Below are positions 1 to 6,976 of a stretch of DNA of 64,000 nucleotides, in pieces. Both the position numbers and the translations under genes were made by a program. The notes beneath the pieces are model-generated. The model saw only the letters and a list, made by a program, of their open reading frames with translations. It was not told where the DNA came from and did not search any database. Numbering within the stretch: position 1 is the stretch's first letter; the number at the start of each line of letters is the position of its first letter. The stretch lies in assembly GCA_002482845.1 (NCBI GenBank), contig DLGT01000108.1, positions 1 to 64,000 on the forward strand, given 5' to 3'. Origin of the DNA: Saprospiraceae bacterium UBA7687. GTDB lineage: Bacteria; Bacteroidota; Bacteroidia; Chitinophagales; Saprospiraceae.

Positions 1-50
1 ATTCATTCCACTAAAGCTCAAATATATTTCAACTTGATTGATTCAAATAA

Positions 51-65
51 AAGCCTTTCAGGCTT
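51..65 (-). terminator. Hairpin after the dciA-like gene
   Basis: Perfect 6-bp stem (AAGCCT/AGGCTT) with a 3-nt loop. Read on the minus strand it is followed by a T-rich stretch. It lies about 37 nt after the stop of the dciA-like gene, so it probably ends the recF-dciA transcript. The T-run is short, so strength is uncertain. Confidence 0.5.
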
Positions 66-101
66 GGAAGTGAGTTATAATTTAAATCTTATTAAGCAGA
101 A

Positions 102-395
102 CTAATATATTTCGACTTGGGTGATAAGTTCTTCTTTTACGGCTTCGTTGATGATTTGGATAATTTTGGTTTTGCCCATAAGTAGTTCTTTTTTTAATGG
201 TGCTGAGGTCAAATAGACCCTTAAGATGCCGTCATTAAAGTATATTTTCTGTGTATATCCGCTGATAATAGGGCCCATTTGTTCCTTCCATATTTCTTCG
301 ATTTGGGCAGTGTGGTAGCCTTTTGACACACGTTTATTGGTTTGGATGTATTCGCCCAAAACTTCTTTTATACTTTTGTCATTGTGTCTGCCCAT
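102..395 (-). CDS. DUF721/DciA-like protein
   Basis: Small basic protein of 97 aa matching the DUF721 family, which includes DciA, the loader of the replicative helicase DnaB in bacteria without DnaC. Visible features are the N-terminal segment around IKEVLGEYIQ, a central IEEIWKEQMGPIISGYT and a C-terminal strand region (FNDGILRVYLTSAPLKKEL) typical of the family. It lies 30 bp downstream of recF on the same strand, an arrangement common in Bacteroidota that supports a role in replication. ATG start at 395. Family assignment is strong; the helicase-loading role is inferred from the family. Confidence 0.8.
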   Translation of the reverse strand: MGRHNDKSIKEVLGEYIQTNKRVSKGYHTAQIEEIWKEQMGPIISGYTQKIYFNDGILRVYLTSAPLKKELLMGKTKIIQIINEAVKEELITQVEIY

Positions 396-425
396 GATTT
401 ATCTTTTGTTTTTCAATCATTAAAA

Positions 426-1523
426 TCACGAAATAGTTCCACAATCAACGGTAAATATACTGTATTCTGTATCTATTTCATTTAGTACTTTAACCATTCT
501 ATCTTCATTGGTATCGGTGATGAATACTTGTCCAAAATTATTGTCCAACAGCAATGATAACAAATGTTTGACCCTGCTAGGATCCAATTTGTCAAAAATA
601 TCGTCTAACAATAATACAGGTTTTTTGCCTGAATTTGCTTCTAATAGTTTGTATTGTGTCAGTTTCAGTGATAACACAAATGACTTTAACTGGCCTTGTG
701 ATGCAAAATGTTTTAATGGTTCGCCATTCATGGTAAATATCAAATCATCTTTGTGAATACCAAAAGACGTCCTTGCAAGTATCCTATCTTTGTCCAAGCT
801 CTTTTTCATCAATGACTCCAAATCTTCTATGTACAACTGGCTTTCGTAGGTGATGCTACAAGATTCTCTTTGACCAGAAATCTCTGCATATGTTTCTGTA
901 AAAATCTCTTGCATTTGAGCTACTTGTGCTTTTCGTTTTTCGAATATTCTCTGAGCTGGTGCGTACATTCCGGCACTCACGGACTCTAGTAGAAGACTGT
1001 CAAAATAACGTTGATCTGCAAAAGCTTTTAGTAAGGCGTTTCTTCTTTTAAGTAAATTGCTGTAGAGCATTAGGTCATCCAAATAACTGCGATCAGTCTG
1101 CACAATGGTATTATTCAGAAAATTACGTCGTTCTTCACTGCCTTCTAGCATGAGCTGAATATCTGCTGGCGCTATCATCACACACAAAAACTTGCCTACA
1201 TGATCCCCTATCCTATCTACTTTTTTACCCGAAACTTCGATGTCTTTTCGGTTTCCTGATTGGGATTTGATCACAACTTTTTCCATGTCGGTATTGGTAT
1301 CAAAAGTGCCTTCGATTCTAAAAAAATCTTTGGACTGCATGATGACCATCCGATCTCCAGATGAAAAATAGCTTTTGCCAAGACATAGATAATACAAGGC
1401 ATCAAGGATATTGGTTTTGCCCATGCCATTGAGCCCCACAAAAGCATTAAATTTATTGTGAAATATTAAATTGCCAGCTTCATAATTTCTAAACTGGGTG
1501 AGTTTTAACGCATTAATGGTCAA
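426..1523 (-). CDS. recF: DNA replication and repair protein RecF
   Basis: SMC-like ATPase of 365 aa that binds gapped DNA and helps RecOR load RecA. The Walker A motif GLNGMGKT is at residues 30-37, an ABC-type signature region (FASQGQLKSFVLSLKL) lies near residue 280, and Walker B (KPVLLLDDIFDKLD) follows about 25 residues later. Length is normal for the family (about 360 aa). The ATG start at 1523 gives the canonical N terminus with the first strand leading to NYE. It is cotranscribed with the dciA-like gene. Confidence 0.97.
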   Translation of the reverse strand: MTINALKLTQFRNYEAGNLIFHNKFNAFVGLNGMGKTNILDALYYLCLGKSYFSSGDRMVIMQSKDFFRIEGTFDTNTDMEKVVIKSQSGNRKDIEVSGKKVDRIGDHVGKFLCVMIAPADIQLMLEGSEERRNFLNNTIVQTDRSYLDDLMLYSNLLKRRNALLKAFADQRYFDSLLLESVSAGMYAPAQRIFEKRKAQVAQMQEIFTETYAEISGQRESCSITYESQLYIEDLESLMKKSLDKDRILARTSFGIHKDDLIFTMNGEPLKHFASQGQLKSFVLSLKLTQYKLLEANSGKKPVLLLDDIFDKLDPSRVKHLLSLLLDNNFGQVFITDTNEDRMVKVLNEIDTEYSIFTVDCGTIS

Positions 1524-1551
1524 TATCTTGTTTTTGTACTTGGTGAAGATG

Positions 1552-1559
1552 CAAAGTTA
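1552..1559 (-). promoter_or_regulatory. Putative -7 box of recF
   Basis: On the minus strand the sequence is TAACTTTG, an exact TAnnTTTG Bacteroidetes -7 box, 28 nt upstream of the recF ATG. No clear -33 TTTG is visible at the expected distance. Confidence 0.5.
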
Positions 1560-1639
1560 GCATTCTCAGGAAGATTTTGTGTGAAGGTCGACTATAAAAA
1601 GAATAAAAAATTGATCCACTTAAAAAACTAAAACCAATC

Positions 1640-1689
1640 GATAATCAAACGCTTTTTACCCTAACCCTTAAGGGAAGCATTTGATTATC
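1640..1689. repeat. Palindromic intergenic element (REP-like)
   Basis: Two 15-bp arms (GATAATCAAACGCTT and AAGCATTTGATTATC) pair with one G-T type mismatch around a core containing ACCCTAACCCTTAAGGG. It lies between the 3' end of arsS and recF. The architecture, AT-rich arms ending in ATCAAA around a CCCT/AGGG core, matches the element at 9472-9553, so this is a dispersed family. It could also act as an RNA hairpin at the end of the ars transcript. Confidence 0.7.
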
Positions 1690-1756
1690 AATTTAGTATA
1701 AATAAACATTATTTCGCTATTCAAAAAAAGACTATTTGGAGTGGAATTAAAAAATA

Positions 1757-2812
1757 TTAAGCAATTTCACCACCACAACTACTACCTGCTCCCGCGGTAC
1801 AGCCATAACAATGCTGATTCAAGACAACTTTCCTAGTCATTAGGTCCGCCATATTAAAATCTTTAATGTGCTTTGTAGAAGATGCCACTTTTAAGTCCAA
1901 CATTTGATTAAAATCACAGTCGTAGATATATCCATCCCAACTAACAGACAATGTATTGCGACACATCAAACCATCAATCGTACTAGGATTAAAAGCATCA
2001 ATAAGCGAAGTCATATATTCTGAATAATTGCCTGTCTCCACGAGATAATCTAGAAACCTACTCACCGGCAAATTGGTGATGGCAAATAAACTATTGAACG
2101 TAATGTCGTATCTTCTAGATAGTTGCGATTTGAATTCTGACTGTAATGATGCTTGATCGCCTGGAAGAAATGCACCTGAAGGATTATAGACTAAATCAAG
2201 CATAAGACCGCTACCTTCTACACCATAACCTACTTCATTGAGTCTTTTGAGTGCTGCGATACTATCTTCAAAAACGCCATCTCCACGCTGTCCGTCCGTA
2301 CGAGTCTTGGTAAAGTAAGGCAAAGAAGATACTACATGGACCTTATTTTCAGCAAAAAACTCAGGCAAATCGTGGTATTTGGGATTGGCCATGATGATGG
2401 TAAGATTGCAACGATTCATCACTTTTTTACCCAACTTCGTACATTCTTCTACAAACCATCTGAAATGTGGATTCATCTCTGGCGCTCCACCTGTAATATC
2501 AACGGTAGGAATGTCGTGGTCTTTTAAGATCTGAAGACAAGTTTCTAATGTAGCCCTATCCATATTTTCTACTTTTTTGTCTGGACCTGCATCTACATGA
2601 CAATGCGCACAAGTCTGATTGCAAAGTTTACCTATGTTTATCTGGAAGATGGCTGTTTTTACGGGTGTAATGGTGTGACCTACTTTAGAAATAAAGGGTT
2701 CAAACTGGTCATCTACCAATGTTTTACCATTTAGCACATCTAATTGGTAAAAAGTACTAGACATTTTATTGTCTGTGGTACTCAGCGATTTTGATCTTTG
2801 TTTTACACCCAT
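1757..2812 (-). CDS. arsS: Arsenosugar biosynthesis radical SAM protein ArsS
   Basis: Radical SAM enzyme of 351 aa from the ATG at 2812 (a TTG lies 42 nt further upstream). The CxxxCxxC cluster (CNQTCAHC, Cys64/68/71) binds the 4Fe-4S cluster, followed by the glycine-rich ITGGAPEM motif. The Cys-rich C terminus CYGCTAGAGSSCGG is the hallmark of the ArsS family, some members of which carry selenocysteine in this tail; here every position is a TGT or TGC cysteine codon. ArsS acts after ArsM to build the adenosyl/ribosyl moiety of arsenosugars. The CxxC peroxidase-like gene 47 bp upstream is its usual neighbour. No arsM is present in the window. Confidence 0.9.
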   Translation of the reverse strand: MGVKQRSKSLSTTDNKMSSTFYQLDVLNGKTLVDDQFEPFISKVGHTITPVKTAIFQINIGKLCNQTCAHCHVDAGPDKKVENMDRATLETCLQILKDHDIPTVDITGGAPEMNPHFRWFVEECTKLGKKVMNRCNLTIIMANPKYHDLPEFFAENKVHVVSSLPYFTKTRTDGQRGDGVFEDSIAALKRLNEVGYGVEGSGLMLDLVYNPSGAFLPGDQASLQSEFKSQLSRRYDITFNSLFAITNLPVSRFLDYLVETGNYSEYMTSLIDAFNPSTIDGLMCRNTLSVSWDGYIYDCDFNQMLDLKVASSTKHIKDFNMADLMTRKVVLNQHCYGCTAGAGSSCGGEIA

Positions 2813-2859
2813 TTTAGTATAGAATATTGCTTGATTGATTTGATAAGAACACAAAAAAA

Positions 2860-3189
2860 TTACATTAGTTTTGATTTAATGGTATTCATCATAGGCACAG
2901 CGTTGACTAATGTAGCACCACCTTTGATAGCAGCGGCTACGTGTACGGCTTCCATCATTTGTTCTTCGTCAGCTCCTGATGACAAACATGAAGTAGTGTA
3001 AGCGTCCATACAATATGGACATTGAACTGCATGTGCCACTGCAAGGGCGATTAGATTTTTTTCTCGAACGGTGAGTGCACCTTCTTTGAAAACTTCATTG
3101 TACCATGCAAAAAACTTACGTCCCATTTCTGGTTGTAAATCAGTGATTTCGCCAAACTTCTTGAGATCTTCTGGTTTGAAATAGCTCAT
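2860..3189 (-). CDS. Arsenosugar-associated CMD/AhpD-like protein
   Basis: Carboxymuconolactone decarboxylase/AhpD-fold protein of 109 aa. The redox motif CPYC is at residues 57-60, followed three residues later by Tyr and by the family helix ending in GGATLVNAVPM. This length and its position just before arsS match the small peroxidase-like protein of arsenosugar loci. Activity is inferred from the family. ATG start at 3189; it is the first gene of a two-gene unit with arsS. Confidence 0.88.
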   Translation of the reverse strand: MSYFKPEDLKKFGEITDLQPEMGRKFFAWYNEVFKEGALTVREKNLIALAVAHAVQCPYCMDAYTTSCLSSGADEEQMMEAVHVAAAIKGGATLVNAVPMMNTIKSKLM

Positions 3190-3304
3190 ATATTATCTAA
3201 TTGAATTGATTATTGAAGGGCGAATTTACACCATACTTTTCGCTTCTAGTAATCAAATTTAAAATATATACGATTGGATGGGTATAATTGGATGTTTGGA
3301 GGGA

Positions 3305-3504
3305 TAGAATTGGTGAATTGGGGTAATTGCTGATTTGCTGAATTGCGGAATTGTGGAATTGCTTATTTGCGGAATTGGTGTAATTGCGGATTTGCCGAAT
3401 TGGGGTAATTGCTGATTTGCTCAATTGGGGAATTGGTATAATTGTGGAATTGCGGAACTGGTAGATTTGCTGATTTGTGGAATTGTGGAATTGCTTATTT
3501 GCTG
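3305..3504. repeat. Degenerate 8-9-nt G/T-rich repeat array
   Basis: About 24 consecutive 8-9-nt units of the form GGAATTGC, TGATTTGC or GGTAATTGC. Longer duplications are superimposed: a 25-mer at 3315-3339 recurs at 3397-3421, and a 24-mer at 3347-3370 recurs at 3479-3502. The 577 bp from 3190 to 3766 contain no credible gene; an ORF through the array on the minus strand is a by-product of the repeat. Confidence 0.85.
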
Positions 3505-3552
3505 AGTTATTGATGTAGAAAAAGCTTTAAAAAATTGGGCGTTTTTCTATAT

Positions 3553-3738
3553 GATACTTTTATGCATTTGGACTGATACTTTAATGCATCAGTGGGATCT
3601 AGTGGGAACTCAGTGGGAACTCGTGGGAACTCGGTGGGAACTCAGTGGGAACTCGGTGGGAATGTGGTGGGAGTATAGTCGGAACGTGTAGGGAGCATGT
3701 AGGGAGTTGATAGGGAGTAAGTAGGGAGTATCTATGGA
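3553..3738. repeat. AGTGGGAACTC-type repeat array
   Basis: Starts with a 15-nt direct repeat (GATACTTTTATGCAT at 3553-3567 and a one-mismatch copy at 3575-3589). From 3590 to 3738 there are about a dozen 10-13-nt units, first near-perfect AGTGGGAACTC, then decaying to TAGGGAGT-type units. Units are strongly strand-asymmetric (G-rich on plus). No gene is visible. Confidence 0.85.
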
Positions 3739-3766
3739 GTTCCTAAGGTGTTACATCGGGAGAACG

Positions 3767-4180
3767 TTAATTAAAATCCTTATTATTTATAACCAAAGTG
3801 TAGTTCGCTTCGTCCATACTAAAAAAAGATTTTTTCAAATTTATTTTCCAATTAGATCGATTATAAATATTTTTTGCAAGTTTTAAATTCCTTGTCTCGA
3901 TAATTAGTGTGTCGATATCTTCTAAAAAATGATCGCCTTTGTCATGTGCATTTCCAATTTGACCATAGCTTGCAATCTTCTTTACTTCCGATTTCTTTAA
4001 GTGTGTTCTACATGTTGAATCATTTTTCAAAACGCTTATTCTTAGTTTATTTACTTTAATGGTTACATTTATATCGTAGTCACTATTGTTTTCTACAACA
4101 TAATTATTGACCAATCCTGGATCACAAGAGACTAGAAAAAATATAGGTAAAATAATAAATAGTAGATTTCTAATTTTCAT
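3767..4180 (-). CDS. Small orphan lipoprotein
   Basis: Predicted 137-aa lipoprotein: basic start MKIRN, a hydrophobic stretch and the lipobox LVSC at about residues 15-18. The mature part is rich in Asn, Asp and Lys and looks like a single beta-rich domain of unknown function. The ATG at 4180 is chosen because the longer reading frame runs back through an inverted repeat and would bury the signal peptide. It is the last of three same-strand orphan genes in a cassette-like segment. I do not recognise a family. Confidence 0.7.
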   Translation of the reverse strand: MKIRNLLFIILPIFFLVSCDPGLVNNYVVENNSDYDINVTIKVNKLRISVLKNDSTCRTHLKKSEVKKIASYGQIGNAHDKGDHFLEDIDTLIIETRNLKLAKNIYNRSNWKINLKKSFFSMDEANYTLVINNKDFN

Positions 4181-4197
4181 TTTTATGGGTTTTAAAA

Positions 4198-4267
4198 AAG
4201 CAAAGCACGGACCTGCCGAGCCCGACATGCCGACAAAGGATACATAATTGTGCTTACGGCTTGTTAA
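4198..4267. repeat. attC-like imperfect inverted repeat
   Basis: AAGCAAAGCAC on the left pairs imperfectly with GTGCTTACGGCTTGTT on the right, with extrahelical bases in one arm. It sits between the DUF2971 gene and the lipoprotein gene. Length (about 70 nt) and the asymmetric bulged hairpin resemble integron attC sites, but the canonical GTTRRRY end is not intact, so this is only suggestive. Confidence 0.35.
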
Positions 4268-4280
4268 TTTTAGCATTCCT

Positions 4281-5102
4281 TTATACATTTCGAAAAGGTA
4301 TAATCGATTTAATAATTTTTAGACTTTTACTTGTTGTCATGGATCTTATAAATCTTTTAACACCTGCTTCATGCAATGTACTTCCTAAGGGATGAATAGT
4401 TATTACTCTTAAATCCTTTTCCAAATTCAAGTCTAATTTAATAAATTCAACTACAACACCGTTGTTAGAAATTCTAAAGTGTACTTCGTTATCATAAATT
4501 TCTGGAAGTGCAATTAGTATTCTAATCTCCTCTTCTCTTGAATAAGCCGAATGTTTAAAAGTATATCTTTTTTCAATCAACCCGTTATTAAATCTCTCTA
4601 CTAGATTGTGAAATGCATATTCATTGTCACTAACGGTATTATCTATATTTTTAAATTTTATTAAATCTTTTTTGAAAGACTTAATAAAATTTTTTAACTG
4701 TTGATACTGTTGGATTTTATCATAAAGTAATTCAACCATAAATAATCCTCGAAACTTTTCCCTGTTCCTATCGATAATGTTGTTGATATTTAATCCAAGA
4801 TTATATCCATTTCCTTTAGCATAATAGTTCCACATTGAAAGTGAGTCTTCATTTTTACTAAAAGAAAGAACATAAAAATCGTGCATTGAATAAGTTATTC
4901 CAAAATATGATTCATTGTAGAGCTCATAATATATGGATTTACAATCCGGATTACTTTCAAACAATTTTGCGAGAATCTCATCAAAGTATTCATGCTCAGA
5001 AGGATCATTTAAAAAAGAAATGTGGCTGCAATGAATTTCTGAATTACTCAAAATCCCCATAAGTCCTTGTCCACTTGTATAGTGATATATTATTTCTGTC
5101 AT
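4281..5102 (-). CDS. DUF2971 domain-containing protein
   Basis: A 273-aa soluble protein. The N terminus YHYTSGQGLMGILSNSEI followed by FLNDPSEHEYF is the signature of DUF2971, a family resembling ADP-ribosyltransferase-like folds and common in accessory genomic regions; no reaction is established. Further features include SFSKNEDSLSMWNYYAKG and a C-terminal IHPLGS segment. ATG start at 5102. It is flanked on both sides by attC-like repeats and has no functional link with its neighbours. Confidence 0.8.
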   Translation of the reverse strand: MTEIIYHYTSGQGLMGILSNSEIHCSHISFLNDPSEHEYFDEILAKLFESNPDCKSIYYELYNESYFGITYSMHDFYVLSFSKNEDSLSMWNYYAKGNGYNLGLNINNIIDRNREKFRGLFMVELLYDKIQQYQQLKNFIKSFKKDLIKFKNIDNTVSDNEYAFHNLVERFNNGLIEKRYTFKHSAYSREEEIRILIALPEIYDNEVHFRISNNGVVVEFIKLDLNLEKDLRVITIHPLGSTLHEAGVKRFIRSMTTSKSLKIIKSIIPFRNV

Positions 5103-5120
5103 ATTTTTAAATTATTACAT

Positions 5121-5184
5121 ATAACGGGCTGTGAAATGGAACGAACGCAGCGATAGCAAGTCTGATCTCATATCACATGTTACC
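5121..5184. repeat. attC-like imperfect inverted repeat
   Basis: The outer ends ATAAC and GTTAC form the outer pair, and TGTGAAATG pairs with CATATCACA as the inner pair with an unpaired base, leaving a central region of about 30 nt. Read on the minus strand it ends in GCCCGTTATATG, close to the G/TTRRRY crossover context of attC sites. It lies between two unrelated orphan genes. Confidence 0.4.
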
Positions 5185-5194
5185 AGTGGTTGTT

Positions 5195-6301
5195 TCATTT
5201 TTCTGGGTTCTCCATTGGATGAAATGCAGCAACTCTTCCATTTGGCAGTATATGCAATGAGTAATGATTCCCGTTAAAATACAATGCTTTGTTTCCGTAA
5301 ATTCTGAATTCTTGGCCTTGACTTAATCTTTCGTTTATTTGTGGTAGAAGATTTTCTATTGCAATTTTAAGGATTCTTGTAATATCTTTTTGAGAATATT
5401 GAAAATTAGTTTTCCTCTCAAAATGACCTTCTATTTCAAGTTCTTCACAGTGTCTTAGATAAATATGAAGATAACTTTCATAGTCCCAATAAATAGGCAA
5501 AAAGGAATTATGATATTCAAGTGTTTCAATTCTGAAACCATATATTGAATCCTTTATTGCTTCATAAATTTCTGGATAATCTTGCTCAAAGACTCCTAAT
5601 GTCTTGTTTGTTGATCTTATCAATTCCCTTCCTATTTGTCTAACTCTGTCAGACTTAAGTTCTTTAAGCAATGAGTCAAACTCCATTATCTCGTCGTAAT
5701 CCGCTTTTAGTAGATGCAGTTTGGCTTTGAGTTCAAAGAATCGAATTGATTTCTTTAATGCTCCATTTTCGTCGTATAGCCTGTCTTTAATTAGATTGAT
5801 ATCTTTGGAATTGGGTTCATAGCAAATCAATAATCCACAAAATTCATCCCACTCCTCTACTATCAGTTTTCCACCTGATTTTATCCTTTGAGAGTATAAC
5901 CAAAGAGTCATTCGATTTGGATCCATATCGGATGGGTCGAAATCTATATTTATCGTATTAGGTATTTCCTTTATTCCAGGTTGATTATAGGATTTCCTGT
6001 AATTAAATTTTGACGTTAGTATTTGATATACATCTCCACAGTTGAAACCTTCATTCAAAATTTCTGTCTTTTGATCGTATGTAAGAGATTCATCACTACT
6101 GTCTATTTTTACAATTCCCCTCGTTCTCGGTATAGTAGTTTGACTTATAGTATTTTCTAGTTGTTCGCGTTCAGATTTAGAATAAACAATTACACCTGAA
6201 ACAACCCGACCATATTTAGTTGCGGAATCAGAATACTTGTGAAACTCAATTGATAGATATTTGTCGTCGTATTGTCCATACATTGAATATAGCTCCTCCA
6301 A
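5195..6301 (-). CDS. Orphan protein, N terminus cut by an amber codon
   Basis: The open frame runs 368 codons from a TTG at 6301 (first ATG at 6283). Upstream the same frame continues as a convincing charged coiled-coil segment (EELESLERQLSENSRFE and onward) back to an amber codon at 6461-6463, and beyond that 20 more codons reach an ATG at 6521-6523 (MFGIRTNINEGMLY). The ancestral gene was therefore probably 5195..6523 (about 442 codons), interrupted by a TAG. The C-terminal part ends with a compact beta segment (LYFNGNHYSLHILPNGRVAA). No family is recognised. It is likely a recent nonsense pseudogene, unless a truncated product is made. Confidence 0.55.
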   Translation of the reverse strand: MEELYSMYGQYDDKYLSIEFHKYSDSATKYGRVVSGVIVYSKSEREQLENTISQTTIPRTRGIVKIDSSDESLTYDQKTEILNEGFNCGDVYQILTSKFNYRKSYNQPGIKEIPNTINIDFDPSDMDPNRMTLWLYSQRIKSGGKLIVEEWDEFCGLLICYEPNSKDINLIKDRLYDENGALKKSIRFFELKAKLHLLKADYDEIMEFDSLLKELKSDRVRQIGRELIRSTNKTLGVFEQDYPEIYEAIKDSIYGFRIETLEYHNSFLPIYWDYESYLHIYLRHCEELEIEGHFERKTNFQYSQKDITRILKIAIENLLPQINERLSQGQEFRIYGNKALYFNGNHYSLHILPNGRVAAFHPMENPEK

Positions 6302-6523
6302 TGAAAACTGAAAATTGGTCTTTAGTTGTTCTTCGATTCCAGACTTGAATGTTTCGATTTCTTTTTCGTATAAACTAATTTTTAATTTTAGCTTGTTAAT
6401 TTCTTCAGACTCGAATCGTGAATTCTCACTAAGCTGCCTTTCTAACGATTCAAGTTCTTCCTAAACCATATCATTTAATAGATATAGCATTCCTTCATTA
6501 ATATTAGTTCGGATTCCAAACAT

Positions 6524-6976
6524 TGCTTTTTATATTTCTAATTATTGGTAATTTGTTAACAAAGGAATAAAAAAACTAACACCTTTAGGTTTCCCTTAAA
6601 AAACAATGTCATTTATAAAAAAGTCCTTTAGATCATTTCACTTCTTTGTTCGTTAGGCCAAATATATGTCAACTTTCTAAAATGTCCAAATCTAATTCCA
6701 ATTGCTATTCACAATTTCCATTGATACTATATCTGTATTCTTCATATTTTTCGATTTATTTTGGATTAGATTGTATTTATTTGGAATATAATTTTGATAT
6801 CAACGATTTTTTTCTTTTGTTTCCCTATTTTATTCTTTTCTTATAATCCTTCGTAGTTATCAAAATAAATATCCACCACTTCACTACACAATAATCCTAC
6901 TTCACTACATACCACCATTATCATCTTACCACATCGATCTACCTTTGGGCTATTGATTCAAAAAAACCAAAAAATA
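6524..6976. other. Intergenic region without a gene
   Basis: AT-rich spacer of 453 bp between the minus-strand cassette-like genes and the plus-strand secreted-protein gene. The only signal seen is a promoter box near its right end; a 66-codon ORF inside is of biased AT-rich composition and is not supported. Confidence 0.5.
6940..6947 (+). promoter_or_regulatory. Putative -7 box
   Basis: TACCTTTG, an exact TAnnTTTG match, 29 nt before the ATG of the beta-helix protein at 6977. No -33 element is evident. Confidence 0.45.

Noticed and set aside
3197..3424. 75-codon minus-strand ORF
   Set aside because: It is a translation of the octamer repeat array; composition (Asn/Ser/Ile rich) follows the repeat and no start context or homology is visible.
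6646..6846. 66-codon plus-strand ORF
   Set aside because: AT-rich spacer, Phe/Tyr/Leu-biased product without family features; not supported as a gene.
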